A DNA stretch of 64,000 nt from Brucella sp. BE17 (GTDB lineage: Bacteria > Pseudomonadota > Alphaproteobacteria > Rhizobiales > Rhizobiaceae): the NCBI RefSeq assembly GCF_039545455.1, contig NZ_CP154467.1, positions 744,001-808,000 on the forward strand. The letters run 5' to 3'. Both the position numbers and the translations under genes were made by a program. Shown here piece by piece: positions 28,972 to 38,260 of this stretch. The notes beneath the pieces were generated by a model that was given only the letters and a program-made list of their open reading frames with translations, was not told the origin of the DNA and ran no database searches. Positions within the stretch are counted from its first letter, which is position 1. Each line of letters begins with the position of its first letter.

Positions 28972-29745
28972 GTGACAGTTGCCCCTCGCTCTTTCGAGAC
29001 ACGATCGGACATCAATCAGGTGCTGCGTCCCCGTGACGCGGCATCGCTTCTTCTGATCGACCGCTCGTCATATAAGCCCCGCATTCTGATGGGGCAGCGC
29101 AACAAAAATCTGGTTTTCATGCCCGGAAAATTTGTTTTCCCCGGCGGAAGTACCGATTTTTTGGACGGTTCGGTTGCCTCTGTGGGTGAGCTTTCGCCTG
29201 AAGATACGCAAAAACTTCTGCTCGGCATGGGTGCGCGTGCAACGCTGCGGCGTGCGCGTTCTTTGGGACTTTGCGCTATTCGTGAAACTTTTGAGGAAAC
29301 AGGCTTGCGTGTCGCAATGCCTGCAGCAAATACCCCAAGCATAGCCTCATCCCGCTATCACTCAATTCATAGTGATTGGCAGGCATTTCTCGAAGCCGGT
29401 CATGCACCCGCATTGGGCTGCCTGCGCTATTTTGCGCGCGCCATCACGCCGCCCGGCAATATCCGCCGTTTCGATGCCCGTTTTTTCATCGCCTTCTGCG
29501 ATAGCCTGCCGCAATTCGACCCGCAGCAGATTCAATCAGGAGAGCAAATAGCGGGGGGAGAACTCGAAAATCTAGATTGGGTATTTTTGGAAGATGTGGC
29601 AAAACTCGATACCGCCCGGATCACTCGCACAATTTTGAAGGATGCGCAAAACCTGCTAGCGGAAACCCGCCTTGATCTGCCAGCCACTCTTCCCGTCGTC
29701 CAATATAGCATGCGGCATGGCCGTTATGCCCGTGATGTGATCTGA
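28972..29745 (+). CDS. NUDIX hydrolase
   Basis: A 257-residue protein with a recognisable but loosened NUDIX box: LCAIRETFEETGLR near residue 105, preceded by the FVFPGGSTDF strand near 60. The canonical Gly at the start of the box is separated by an insertion. Similar larger NUDIX proteins hydrolyse nucleoside-diphosphate derivatives or CoA compounds; the substrate here is unknown. It starts with GTG at 28972, 16 bp after DUF983, and the MFS gene follows 5 bp later, so rnr-DUF983-NUDIX-MFS looks like one transcription unit. Confidence 0.87.
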   Translation: MTVAPRSFETRSDINQVLRPRDAASLLLIDRSSYKPRILMGQRNKNLVFMPGKFVFPGGSTDFLDGSVASVGELSPEDTQKLLLGMGARATLRRARSLGLCAIRETFEETGLRVAMPAANTPSIASSRYHSIHSDWQAFLEAGHAPALGCLRYFARAITPPGNIRRFDARFFIAFCDSLPQFDPQQIQSGEQIAGGELENLDWVFLEDVAKLDTARITRTILKDAQNLLAETRLDLPATLPVVQYSMRHGRYARDVI

Positions 29746-29750
29746 GCCTT

Positions 29751-30962
29751 ATGAATACACCCTTTCAATCTGCCGAACGCCCTTCAAAGGAGCAAAACGG
29801 TGGTCTGCCACAAAGCGGAATGCAATGGCGCTCGCTGGCAGCAGCGATTGCAACAATCAGCGCGGTGGGCGCGGCCATCGGTCTTGGCATTCCACTGCTC
29901 AGCGTTCTTCTTGAGACACGCGGTTATTCAGCGAGCCTGATCGGCGCCAATACGGCGGTCGCAGGCCTCGCATCTATTGTCGCAGCCCCGCTTGCAGCCC
30001 CCATTGCCGCCCGTCTTGGCGTGGTGAAGGCGATCTTCCTGATGCTCGTCATCGGTAGCATTGCCTTCCTCGGATTTCATTTCCTGCAACCGCTCTGGGC
30101 ATGGTTTGCATTGCGCATAGTGCTGCATTTCGCGCTCACAGTGCTGTTTGTTCTGTCCGAATACTGGATCAATGCCTCAGCGCCGCCTGAAAAACGAGGT
30201 CTGGTGCTGGGCATTTATTCAACTTCCCTGTCGCTCGGGTTTGCGCTTGGGCCTTGGCTGTTCTCGAAAATCGGCAGTACTGGTGGCCTACCCTTCTATG
30301 TCGGTTTTGCAATCATTTTGATCGCCCTTATTCCGGTGACCATTGCCTGGCGTGACAGCCCGGATTTCGAGGAAGGTGAGCACGTGCCATTCCTGCCGTT
30401 CATTTTTGCGGTGCCTACCGCAACCATGGCCGTGTTTGTGTTTGGCGCGGTCGAAACCGGCGGTTTTGCCCTGTTCCCGGTCTTCGGTGCCAGGGTTGGT
30501 TATCCTGAAGCTGATGCAGCGCTCCTCTTGACCATGATCGGTCTCGGCAATGTGCTGATGCAGATACCGCTCGGCATTATCAGCGACCGTATTTCAGATC
30601 GTCGCAAGCTGCTGTTCTTCTGTGCCGTTACCGGACTTCTGGGCATGCTGGCCCTGCCCTACCTCATGCAGCACTGGTATCTGATGGCGGGCATATTGTT
30701 TTTGTGGGGCGGTGTGGTCGCGGGACTTTATACGGTTGGCCTTGCTCATTTGGGTTCCGAACTCACTGGACGCGAGCTTGCATCCGCCAATGCAGCTTTC
30801 GTTTTCTGCTATGCAATAGGCATGCTGGCAGGCCCGCAAGCGGTCGGCGTGGGCATGGACACCATGGGACCATCGGGTTTTTCGATGACGCTTGGCATAT
30901 TTTTTGCCGCATATGCACTGTTTGCGGCAGGAAGGCTGATTTTGGGCAAGAAGCGGCCTTGA
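29751..30962 (+). CDS. MFS transporter
   Basis: A 403-residue major facilitator with twelve predicted helices. After a 35-residue soluble N-terminus, the first bundle includes GLGIPLLSVLLETRGYSASL and the GxxxAPxxG-like loop GIYSTSLSLGFALGPWLFS. The loop DRISDRRKLLF between helices 8 and 9 is the second-half copy of the family's DRxGRR motif. It resembles the UMF/YcaD-like subgroup; substrate unknown. It is the last gene of the run starting at topA. Confidence 0.88.
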   Translation: MNTPFQSAERPSKEQNGGLPQSGMQWRSLAAAIATISAVGAAIGLGIPLLSVLLETRGYSASLIGANTAVAGLASIVAAPLAAPIAARLGVVKAIFLMLVIGSIAFLGFHFLQPLWAWFALRIVLHFALTVLFVLSEYWINASAPPEKRGLVLGIYSTSLSLGFALGPWLFSKIGSTGGLPFYVGFAIILIALIPVTIAWRDSPDFEEGEHVPFLPFIFAVPTATMAVFVFGAVETGGFALFPVFGARVGYPEADAALLLTMIGLGNVLMQIPLGIISDRISDRRKLLFFCAVTGLLGMLALPYLMQHWYLMAGILFLWGGVVAGLYTVGLAHLGSELTGRELASANAAFVFCYAIGMLAGPQAVGVGMDTMGPSGFSMTLGIFFAAYALFAAGRLILGKKRP

Positions 30963-31060
30963 CTTTTCGCCAGTGATCCGTAGTGTCGCGCCGAATTTCC
31001 GCTTCCGGCAGACATATCGGACTCACAGCGGTTTAATCATGAAAGAGCAGGTATTTCGAT

Positions 31061-31228
31061 ATGGCCAAGGCTACGACGATCAAGATCAAGCTTTTGTCGA
31101 CCGCTGACACCGGCTTCTTCTACGTTACGAAGAAGAACAGCCGCACGATGACGGAAAAAATGGCAAAAACCAAGTACGACCCGATTGCGCGCAAGCACGT
31201 CGAGTTCAAGGAAACCAAGATCAAGTAA
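31061..31228 (+). CDS. rpmG: 50S ribosomal protein L33
   Basis: A 55-residue protein beginning [18 protein letters not shown], followed by [15 protein letters not shown] and ending FKETKIK. This is the cysteine-free L33 typical of alphaproteobacteria, of normal length. It is followed 32 bp later by a strong intrinsic terminator. Because of its size it is easily missed by length-filtered gene finding. Confidence 0.97.
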   Translation: MAKATTIKIKLLSTADTGFFYVTKKNSRTMTEKMAKTKYDPIARKHVEFKETKIK

Positions 31229-31260
31229 TCTTGTTTCTGATTGCGCTTTAATAGCGCTGG

Positions 31261-31291
31261 AAAAAAGTCGTCTTTCGAGACGGCTTTTTTT
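31261..31291 (+). terminator. Intrinsic terminator of rpmG
   Basis: AAAAAAGTCGTCT and AGACGGCTTTTTT form a 13-bp stem (one G-U pair) around a TTCG tetraloop, ending in a run of T. It is symmetrical enough to act on both strands, so it may also back up divK. Confidence 0.92.
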
Positions 31292-31306
31292 ATTTCAGAC
31301 CTTTTA

Positions 31307-31365
31307 TACCAAAGTGCGGTGAAAGCGATTCAGGCGTTCCGTTTAAATCTGAATCGCTCCTGGTA
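31307..31365. repeat. Short palindromic element abutting the divK stop codon
   Basis: Outer ends are TACCA and TGGTA, with an inner 10-bp stem AGCGATTCAG (31324-31333) and CTGAATCGCT (31349-31358). The element ends exactly at the TTA that is the divK stop on the minus strand. A related palindrome occupies the same position after mrcA at 35757-35800. There is no T-tract, so a plain terminator is not obvious. Confidence 0.65.
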
Positions 31366-31737
31366 TTAAATGTCGCCCAGATAGGACTTGATGGTTTCGA
31401 TAAAACGCGGCACGGAAATAGGCTTTGAGATATAGGCCTCGCAGCCGCCTTGCCGGATGCGTTCCTCATCGCCCTTCATGGCAAAGGCTGTTACGGCAAT
31501 CACAGGGATATGCCGTAGGCCTTCATCGTCTTTCAGCCATTTGGTGACCTCTAGCCCCGAGACTTCCGGAAGCTGTATATCCATCAAGATAAGGTCAGGA
31601 CGATGCTCCCGCGCCAGATCGAGCGCTTCAAGGCCATTACGAGTGCGGACCGTCTCATATCCGCACGATTCGATCAGATCGCGAAACAACTTCATATTGA
31701 GTTCGTTATCTTCGACGATCATTACGCTCTTGTTCAT
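31366..31737 (-). CDS. divK: Single-domain response regulator DivK
   Basis: A 123-residue receiver with no output domain. It has the acidic pocket (Glu9, Asp10), the phospho-acceptor Asp53 in [13 protein letters not shown], Thr83 and Lys105 ([11 protein letters not shown]). In Caulobacter and Brucella, DivK couples cell poles to the CtrA phosphorelay through DivJ/PleC/PdhS kinases and DivL. The start at 31737 gives the canonical length and has GAGG eight bases upstream; an ATG at 31743 is too close to that site. It is divergent from the DUF3572 gene. No pleD follows it here, unlike in Caulobacter and several rhizobia. Confidence 0.95.
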   Translation of the reverse strand: MNKSVMIVEDNELNMKLFRDLIESCGYETVRTRNGLEALDLAREHRPDLILMDIQLPEVSGLEVTKWLKDDEGLRHIPVIAVTAFAMKGDEERIRQGGCEAYISKPISVPRFIETIKSYLGDI

Positions 31738-31889
31738 GGACATATCCTCGGTCTTTCGCTGCCCTACCGGCAGCCTCGAGATTCCCATCCCATTTAGACC
31801 GATTTCATTGACGAAAGGCAAATAATTGCGTTGCCGTGCATATATGACCCATCTAGAACCATAGGTATCAAGAGCAGCGAGCGGAGAGC

Positions 31890-32180
31890 ATGATGAAGAC
31901 GCCGATGAATGCGACAGAAGCGCAAGCACTTGCAATCGAGGCGCTGGCATGGCTGGCGCAGGACAAGGATCTGCTGCCGCGTTTTCTGGCTCTCACCGGT
32001 ATAGAAGCGTCATCCATCCGCCAAGCGGCCAGCGAGCCCGGTTTTCTGGCAGGCGTCCTGCAATTTTTCCTAGGCCATGAACCAACCTTGATGCGATTTT
32101 GCGAAGAAACGGGAAAAGACCCGGCCTCCTTGCAAAATGCCGCAGCACTGCTGCCCGGCGGAGCCGAACAAAGGTTCTAG
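31890..32180 (+). CDS. DUF3572 family protein
   Basis: A 96-residue helical protein with the conserved [21 protein letters not shown] and [20 protein letters not shown] segments of DUF3572. The family is restricted mainly to alphaproteobacteria and commonly lies divergent from divK, as here (about 150 bp between starts). The function is unknown. A terminator follows 12 bp after the stop. Confidence 0.88.
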   Translation: MMKTPMNATEAQALAIEALAWLAQDKDLLPRFLALTGIEASSIRQAASEPGFLAGVLQFFLGHEPTLMRFCEETGKDPASLQNAAALLPGGAEQRF

Positions 32181-32192
32181 CGCCTTAAAATA

Positions 32193-32222
32193 AAAATGCC
32201 GGTCTCATTGGACCGGCATTTT
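32193..32222. terminator. Bidirectional terminator between DUF3572 and rnk
   Basis: AAAATGCCGGTC (32193-32204) and GACCGGCATTTT (32211-32222) form a perfect 12-bp stem with a 6-nt loop. It ends in TTTT on either strand, between two convergent genes. Confidence 0.92.
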
Positions 32223-32241
32223 GATATTAATGACAAGTAAT

Positions 32242-32667
32242 TCAGGCCGCATTCGGTCCGGGCACTGCTTCCTCGGCAGCTGATACGCTCAATACATGCA
32301 ATTCATGTGGGCGCCCATCTCGCGCGACCCACGACATCGACTGACCGGGTGCCAACCCGATCAATGCAGTACCGATGGGCGTCAATATCGAGATTTTGCC
32401 CTGCGCAATATCCGCTTCACCTGGATAGACCAGCGTCACACGGCGCTCTTGACCATCGTTGGAGCGAAATTCCACCACAGAACCCATGCGGACAACATTT
32501 TCTGGCAATTTCTTAACCGCAACCACCTTGGCGCGATCAAGTTCTGCCATCAACTCATCGGCAATCTCTTCCAACTGTTCGGGCACACTGTCGGCCAGTC
32601 CAAGCAGGCGCTCGTGATCGATATCGCTGACGACAATATTGGGCTTCTTACGATTCTTTACGCTCAT
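32242..32667 (-). CDS. rnk: Nucleoside diphosphate kinase regulator (Rnk/GreA C-terminal fold)
   Basis: A 141-residue protein. A short N-terminal helical part (ERLLGLADSVPEQLEEIADELMAELDRA) precedes an FKBP-like GreA/GreB C-terminal domain (VVRMGSVVEFRSNDG, LVYPGEADIAQGKISILTPIGTAL split in two strands, LAPGQSMSWVARDG). Rnk proteins bind RNA polymerase like Gre factors but lack a long coiled coil, so cleavage activity is not expected. Regulation of Ndk is known mainly from Pseudomonas and E. coli homologues. Confidence 0.88.
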   Translation of the reverse strand: MSVKNRKKPNIVVSDIDHERLLGLADSVPEQLEEIADELMAELDRAKVVAVKKLPENVVRMGSVVEFRSNDGQERRVTLVYPGEADIAQGKISILTPIGTALIGLAPGQSMSWVARDGRPHELHVLSVSAAEEAVPGPNAA

Positions 32668-32988
32668 GGCGATGGCTCACTGTTATAAAAGATAAAGAAA
32701 CTTCGAACCGGAATGGTGCGAAGCCGATGGTTTGGGAATTTTTGTAAAAGCGCTTAGCGAAATCGCTTATGGCAAACGACGAACCGTCCCCCCGAAGCCT
32801 CCTGCGCTAGGCAGGCTGCGAGGGTTTGTGTCCCGTGGTCGGTTGGACCCGATGGAGCATGGTTACAAAACGGTTGTTCATGACGCTAGACTTGGTGATA
32901 TCGTCGCGATTGTCAAGAGCATTGCGCAGAGCTTGTCTTCAGCGCTAGCCTAAAATCAGATTAATGTTATAAATAGCCTGTTCCTTTT
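32668..32988. other. Spacer between rnk and dinB
   Basis: Divergent upstream region. An open frame of 73 codons from a TTG at 32732 has no ribosome site and no recognisable protein. No alphaproteobacterial LexA box (GTTC-N7-GTTC) was found before dinB, so SOS control of this dinB is not supported. Confidence 0.45.
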
Positions 32989-34383
32989 ATGTTCGTCACA
33001 AGCCCTACTCGCTTGCAACGATCTGATACCGATATGACTTTCAATATGATGGCCGAAGGCTTTGCTGAAAACGAACCAGAACACGGCTTTTGCCGCGATT
33101 GTCAGTCGCCGCAAAAGCGTGCGTCCGCGCGTCGATGCAACATTTGCGGCAGCCCGCGCCTTATCCGTCATCCGGAACTCTACCGCCTGTCCCTCGCCCA
33201 TATCGACTGCGATGCATTTTACGCGTCCGTAGAAAAGCGCGACAATCCAGACCTGCGCGACAAGCCGCTGATCATCGGCGGCGGCAAGCGCGGGGTGGTC
33301 TCCACGGCCTGCTACATTGCACGTATACACGGCGTGCGCTCGGCAATGCCGATGTTCAAGGCGCTCGAAGCCTGTCCCGACGCGATAGTCATAAAACCCA
33401 ATATGGAAAAATATTCCAGTGTCGGGCGGGAAATACGCCAGATGATGCGGGATTTGACGCCGCTCGTTGAGCCGCTCAGTATCGACGAGGCATTTCTGGA
33501 TCTCGCTGGCACTGAACGTCTGCACAAAGCGCCACCTGCCGTTGTTCTGGCACGCTTTATCAGGCGCATTGAGAATGAAATCGGCATTTCTGCCTCTGTG
33601 GGGCTCTCCTATTGCAAATATCTCGCCAAGGTTGCCTCGGATCTCGAAAAACCGCGCGGATTTTCGCTGATCGGCGAAGCTGAGGCGTTAACTTTCCTGC
33701 GTGACAAGCCGGTCGGCATGATATGGGGCGTAGGCAAGGCCTTTGTCGCAAAACTGCAAAGCGATGGCATCCGCACCATCGGTCAGTTACAGACCATGGA
33801 AGAAGGTGCGCTGATGAAAGCCTATGGCACAATGGGGCAACGCCTCTACAGGCTATCACGCGGGCAGGATAGCCGCCGAGTTGAGCCTGAGCATGAAATG
33901 AAGAGCATTTCGGCAGAAACCACTTTCAACAGCGATCTGTCGCAAGCTGACGATCTGGTACCTGTTCTGCGGGCGCTGTGTGAAAAAGTCTCAAGACGAC
34001 TGAAGTCAGGCGAGATCGCCGGGCAAACCGTCGTTCTCAAGCTCAAGACCAATGATTTCAAGCTGCGCACCCGTAACCGGCAGCTTTCCGACCCCACACA
34101 ACTGGCCGACCGCATCTTTCGCCACGGCCTGCAACTTTTGGAAAAGGAGCTGGACGGCACACGCTTTCGCCTGCTTGGCATAGGCGTCAGCGATCTTTCC
34201 TCCAATGAACGCGCTGATCAGCCCGACCTCGTCGATGTACAGGCCACCAAGCGTGCCGTCGCCGAAGGGGCTATAGACCGGCTTCGTGACAAGTTCGGTC
34301 TTCAAGCCGTTGAAACCGGCTACACCTTTTCCAAAGGAAATCTTGCACGGACGCAGACGCCATCTGACCGCGACAATGATTAA
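32989..34383 (+). CDS. dinB: DNA polymerase IV with N-terminal zinc-finger extension
   Basis: A 464-residue Y-family translesion polymerase. Catalytic motifs are [18 protein letters not shown] near 70 and [13 protein letters not shown] near 162, and the helix-hairpin-helix thumb has [12 protein letters not shown]. Ahead of the palm is a 60-residue extension with CRDC (35-38) and CNIC (50-53), a four-cysteine zinc-ribbon pattern that E. coli DinB lacks; it is seen in rhizobial DinB proteins. The little-finger domain and a short tail follow. There is no clear beta-clamp-binding pentapeptide at the very end. It is transcribed alone, convergent with prfB. Confidence 0.92.
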   Translation: MFVTSPTRLQRSDTDMTFNMMAEGFAENEPEHGFCRDCQSPQKRASARRCNICGSPRLIRHPELYRLSLAHIDCDAFYASVEKRDNPDLRDKPLIIGGGKRGVVSTACYIARIHGVRSAMPMFKALEACPDAIVIKPNMEKYSSVGREIRQMMRDLTPLVEPLSIDEAFLDLAGTERLHKAPPAVVLARFIRRIENEIGISASVGLSYCKYLAKVASDLEKPRGFSLIGEAEALTFLRDKPVGMIWGVGKAFVAKLQSDGIRTIGQLQTMEEGALMKAYGTMGQRLYRLSRGQDSRRVEPEHEMKSISAETTFNSDLSQADDLVPVLRALCEKVSRRLKSGEIAGQTVVLKLKTNDFKLRTRNRQLSDPTQLADRIFRHGLQLLEKELDGTRFRLLGIGVSDLSSNERADQPDLVDVQATKRAVAEGAIDRLRDKFGLQAVETGYTFSKGNLARTQTPSDRDND

Positions 34384-34410
34384 AAAAAAGCCGGCCCAAA
34401 GGCCAGCTTT
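34382..34410 (-). terminator. Intrinsic terminator of prfB
   Basis: On the minus strand AAAGCTGGCC and GGCCGGCTTT (one G-U pair) form a hairpin with a TTTG loop followed by TTTTTTT. It lies about 75 bp past the prfB stop and overlaps the end of dinB. Confidence 0.85.
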
Positions 34411-34483
34411 CTTAAATTCATAAAAATATAAAAAACAGAATGATAGAGCTGTTTCTTTATAAATTTATTTAGCAAGTAACGAC

Positions 34484-35612
34484 TTACTCGATATCCTCGA
34501 TGAGTTCTGCGCCACCGTGGATTCGATGCGCCAGTGCTGCTTCCATGAAGGGCGTTACCGTCCCATCCAGCACTTCCTGCGGATTGGTACTTTCAACGCC
34601 GGTTCGCAAATCTTTCACCAACTGATAGGGTTGAAGCACGTAGGATCGGATCTGATGTCCCCAGCCAATATCGGTCTTGGAGGCATTGGCCGCATCGCTC
34701 GCTTCCTCACGCTTCTTCAGCTCGTGTTCGTATAAACGGGCACGCAGCATAGACCAGGCTTTTTCACGATTTTTATGCTGTGAGCGCTCGGCCTGGCACT
34801 GCACGACGATACCTGTGGCGATGTGTGTGATACGCACGGCAGAATCGGTCGTATTGACGTGCTGACCGCCCGCGCCGGAGGCACGATAGGTATCAATGCG
34901 CACATCGGATTCGGTTACCTGAACATCGATATTGTCGTCGATGACCGGATAAACCCAGATACTGGCAAACGAGGTATGGCGGCGGGCATTGGAATCATAG
35001 GGCGAAATACGCACCAGACGATGCACACCCGATTCTGTCTTCATCATGCCGTAGGAATTATGTCCCTTGATGAGAATGGTTGCGGATTTGATCCCAGCTT
35101 CTTCTCCATCATGGACTTCCATGACATCGACCTTTCGGCCATTGCGTTCCGCCCAGCGCGTATACATGCGCAGAAGCATCGATGCCCAGTCCTGACTTTC
35201 CGTGCCGCCTGCACCGGCATGCACTTCGACATAGGTATCGTTGGCGTCCGCTTCACCGGACAGCAGCATGTCGATCTGGCGACTGTCGGTTTCTGCTTTC
35301 AGTTCGCGGATCGTATTTTCCGCGTCTACGATGATTGACTTATCGTCTTCCTCCTCGCCCATGGCGATGAGTTCGATGCTGTCATTAAGCGTCTGTGTCA
35401 GATGATTGATGCCAGTGATGCTATCTTCCAGCTGCTGACGTTCACGCATCAACTTCTGGGCTTCGGATGCATCATTCCAAAGTGTGGGATCTTCGGCTTT
35501 CTGGTTCAGATAGCCCAGACGTTTGATTGCCTGATCCCAGTCAAAGATGCCTCCTCAGCAGGCTTATGGCCTGCTGGATTTCGTCGACCAGCGTCTCGAT
35601 TTCCGCGCGCAT
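34484..35612 (-). CDS. prfB: Peptide chain release factor 2, with programmed +1 frameshift
   Basis: Full-length RF2 of 375 residues needs two frames. The first 23 codons run from the ATG at 35612 to CTT at 35544 and meet an in-frame TGA (35543-35541). A +1 shift on CTTTGAC continues as [14 protein letters not shown] to the stop at 34484. The GGQ motif ([14 protein letters not shown]), which triggers peptidyl-tRNA hydrolysis, is intact. The codon-recognition tripeptide reads SPY ([15 protein letters not shown]), not the E. coli SPF. The shift autoregulates RF2: low RF2 slows termination at TGA and favours the productive frame. AAGGACG lies eight bases before the start. Confidence 0.96.
35540..35555 (-). 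promoter_or_regulatory. RF2 programmed +1 frameshift site
   Basis: On the minus strand AGGAGG is followed by CAT and then the slippery CTTTGAC. A Shine-Dalgarno-like element three bases before the CTT-TGA shift site is exactly the arrangement known from E. coli prfB. Confidence 0.95.
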
Positions 35613-35756
35613 GGGTAAATCGTCCTTTTAGTTCAAATTGATTTACGAAACGGGGCAGCGAAAGCAGCCACACGATTTCGATACCGGATCGATGACCCGA
35701 GCGCGGCGGACCATAGTGAGGGTGCGCTACGGTGTAAAGGAAAAAGCCTCGCAAAG

Positions 35757-35800
35757 CGGTAGCGGTTTAAATGCAATCGTTTGAACCGCTCTTCCGGGTA
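35757..35800. repeat. Short palindromic element abutting the mrcA stop codon
   Basis: AGCGGTTTAAA (35761-35771) pairs with TTTGAACCGCT (35780-35790) with one G-U pair. The element ends CCGGGTA directly against the TTA of the mrcA stop. It shares the GCTC-CC-GGTA end and a TTTAAA core with the element at 31307-31365. Confidence 0.6.
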
Positions 35801-38260
35801 TTAGTAGAGGCCGCCAGAACCGGAATTGATGGCTCGCGTCGCCTGCGGCGACTTTGGAGAAACTGGCGCGCCTTCGCGGTAGTCTCCCATACCAATCACC
35901 GAATAGCTGTCCGATGGCCCTGTTCCAGGCTTGAAGGCCTCCATGATGCGGTTCGGATCGGAATCACTGGTGCGCATGCCCGTCTTGCGATTGATCGCAA
36001 TCAGCGTCATGCCTTCCGGCACACGAAAATCAACTTTCGGCGTTCCGGCCAGAGCCTCCTGCATGAAGGATTTGAACACCGGAGCTGCCAGTCCGCCGCC
36101 CGTACTGCCGCGTCCGAGCGATGTTGGCGTATCGTAGCCCATGAAGACGCCGACCACCAGATCAGGCGTAAAGCCCACGAACCACGCATCTTTTTCGTCA
36201 TTGGTCGTGCCGGTTTTGCCAGCGATTGGACGATCAAGGCTTTTAAGGAGCTGTGCCGTACCGCGCTGTACTACACCTTCCATCATAGAAGTAATCTGAT
36301 AGGCCGTCATCGGGTCAAGAACCTGATCACGGTTGTCAATCAGCGTTGGCTCATCCTGATTGGACCATTCCCGCGCATTACAGCCCTCGCAAACACGACC
36401 GTCATGCTTGAAGACGGTCTTGCCGTAACGGTCCTGGATTCGGTCAATCATCGACGGCGTTATGCTTTGCCCACCATTGGCGATGATCGAATAGGCGGTC
36501 ACCATACGCAAAACCGTGGTTTCGCCAGCACCAAGCGACATGGAAAGCACGGGCAGCATCTTGTCGTATATACCGAAACGCTCGGCATATTCGGCAACCA
36601 CTTTCATGCTCATATCCTGCGCGAGGCGCACGGTCATGACGTTACGGGACTGTTCAATACCGTAACGAAGCGTGGACGGTCCGGAAAACTTTCCGGAATA
36701 GTTTTTCGGAGCCCATACACCCAGCGAGCCCCCCTGATTGACCTCAAGCGGACCATCAAGCACAACGGACGCAGGTGTATAACCATTGTCGAGCGCGGCG
36801 GCATAAACGAATGGCTTGAACGACGATCCGGGTTGGCGATAGGCCTGCGTCGCGCGATTGAATTCTGATTCTGCGAAAGAAAACCCACCCACCATAGCAA
36901 GAACACGGCCGGTATGCGGATCCATTGCAACCATGGCACCTCCGAGTTTCGGAGGCTGTTGCAACCGGTAAGAATTGTCATCCTTCTTAGAAACATAAAT
37001 AATGTCACCCGGATTGAGGACTCCTTCGGGCGACTTTGCGCTGCTGCGCTTGCCGTTGATATTCATGACGCGCATCGCCCATTTCATATCATCGGCAGCG
37101 ATGAAGGCACGCATACGCTCTTTGCTTCGAGAACCTGATGCTTCAAGTTTCGGCTGTATGCCAATATCCGCTCCAGCCGCAGAAACATTAAGCACGACGG
37201 CGAGCTGCCATTCGGGAACATCCGAAAAGGCCCGCATATCACCGAAAGCCGAACCCCAGTCATTGCCTAGTTCGACATGCTTCGTGGGACCGCGCCAGCC
37301 ACGTGCTTCATCAAAACGCAGCAACGCGGATCGAAGCGATTTCTGAGCATCGACCTGCAAGGTCGGATTGACTGTCGAGCGCACAGAGAGACCACCTTCA
37401 TACAGCGCATCCACGCCATATTTCTGGATAATCTGGCGGCGCACTTCCTCGGTAAAATATTCTGAAGCGACCAGATAGTGCGTAGCCGTACGAGGGGTCA
37501 CGCCAAGCGGCTGTGCCTTGGCTTCCTCCGCCTCCTCGTTCGAAATATAGCGATTTTCAGCCATGCGGTCGATCACCCAGTTGCGGCGCTCTATAGCGCG
37601 CTCCTGTTGGCGAAACGGGTGATAATTATTCGGACCTTTGGGGAGAGCTGCAAGATACGCGCTTTCGGCGATGCTCAACTGGCCGACCGGCTTGTCGAAA
37701 TAAGTCAAAGCCGCGCTCGCGATGCCATAAGAACCAAGACCGAAGAAAATCTCGTTGAGGTAAAGTTCGAGAATACGATCTTTCGAATAGGCCTGCTCGA
37801 TGCGCATGGCCAGAATAGCTTCGCGGATTTTGCGATCATAAGTCTGGGTGGAAGATAGAAGGAAATTCTTTGCCACCTGCTGTGTGATGGTAGAGGCGCC
37901 GACAGGCCGTCGTCCGGTGCCCATATTTTTCACGTTTGTGATGACCGCGCGCAAAAGGCCACCAAAATCAAGACCGTGATGCTCGTAAAAAGATTTATCT
38001 TCTGCGGAAATAAACGCTGCGCGCACACCGTTGGGTACGGCCTGTATCGGCAGATACAACCGTCGTTCGCGGGCGAATTCAGCCATGAGACTGCCATCAG
38101 AAGCGTGAACACGCGTCATGACCGGCGGTTCATACTTCGCCAGCAACTCATAGTCGGGCAAATCGTTGCTAATGTTTCCAATGTAAATAGCAACGCCGCC
38201 GGCGGCCAAAAGCGCCAGTACCGTTCCGATTCCAAAGAAATACCCGATAAGCCTTACCAT
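35801..38260 (-). CDS. mrcA: Penicillin-binding protein 1A
   Basis: An 819-residue bifunctional peptidoglycan synthase anchored by one N-terminal helix (LIGYFFGIGTVLALLAAGGV). The glycosyltransferase domain (about 60-235) has AEDKSFYEHHGLDFGG and the GASTITQQVAKNFLL motif. The transpeptidase domain holds the active-site SSFK (QPGSSFKPFVYA), SRN (EQSRNVMTVR) and KTG (IAGKTGTTNDEKDAWF) motifs. An OB-like insertion (VYVSKKDDNSYRL type) lies between the two. It sits between amiC and prfB on the same strand. Confidence 0.96.
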   Translation of the reverse strand: MVRLIGYFFGIGTVLALLAAGGVAIYIGNISNDLPDYELLAKYEPPVMTRVHASDGSLMAEFARERRLYLPIQAVPNGVRAAFISAEDKSFYEHHGLDFGGLLRAVITNVKNMGTGRRPVGASTITQQVAKNFLLSSTQTYDRKIREAILAMRIEQAYSKDRILELYLNEIFFGLGSYGIASAALTYFDKPVGQLSIAESAYLAALPKGPNNYHPFRQQERAIERRNWVIDRMAENRYISNEEAEEAKAQPLGVTPRTATHYLVASEYFTEEVRRQIIQKYGVDALYEGGLSVRSTVNPTLQVDAQKSLRSALLRFDEARGWRGPTKHVELGNDWGSAFGDMRAFSDVPEWQLAVVLNVSAAGADIGIQPKLEASGSRSKERMRAFIAADDMKWAMRVMNINGKRSSAKSPEGVLNPGDIIYVSKKDDNSYRLQQPPKLGGAMVAMDPHTGRVLAMVGGFSFAESEFNRATQAYRQPGSSFKPFVYAAALDNGYTPASVVLDGPLEVNQGGSLGVWAPKNYSGKFSGPSTLRYGIEQSRNVMTVRLAQDMSMKVVAEYAERFGIYDKMLPVLSMSLGAGETTVLRMVTAYSIIANGGQSITPSMIDRIQDRYGKTVFKHDGRVCEGCNAREWSNQDEPTLIDNRDQVLDPMTAYQITSMMEGVVQRGTAQLLKSLDRPIAGKTGTTNDEKDAWFVGFTPDLVVGVFMGYDTPTSLGRGSTGGGLAAPVFKSFMQEALAGTPKVDFRVPEGMTLIAINRKTGMRTSDSDPNRIMEAFKPGTGPSDSYSVIGMGDYREGAPVSPKSPQATRAINSGSGGLY

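Noticed and set aside
32732..32953. 73-codon frame between rnk and dinB
   Set aside because: TTG start, no ribosome site, Pro/Arg-rich translation with no recognisable family.
35771..36868. 365-codon open frame on the plus strand
   Set aside because: Antisense to the mrcA transpeptidase domain; composition is Arg/His-rich with no domain and no ribosome site.
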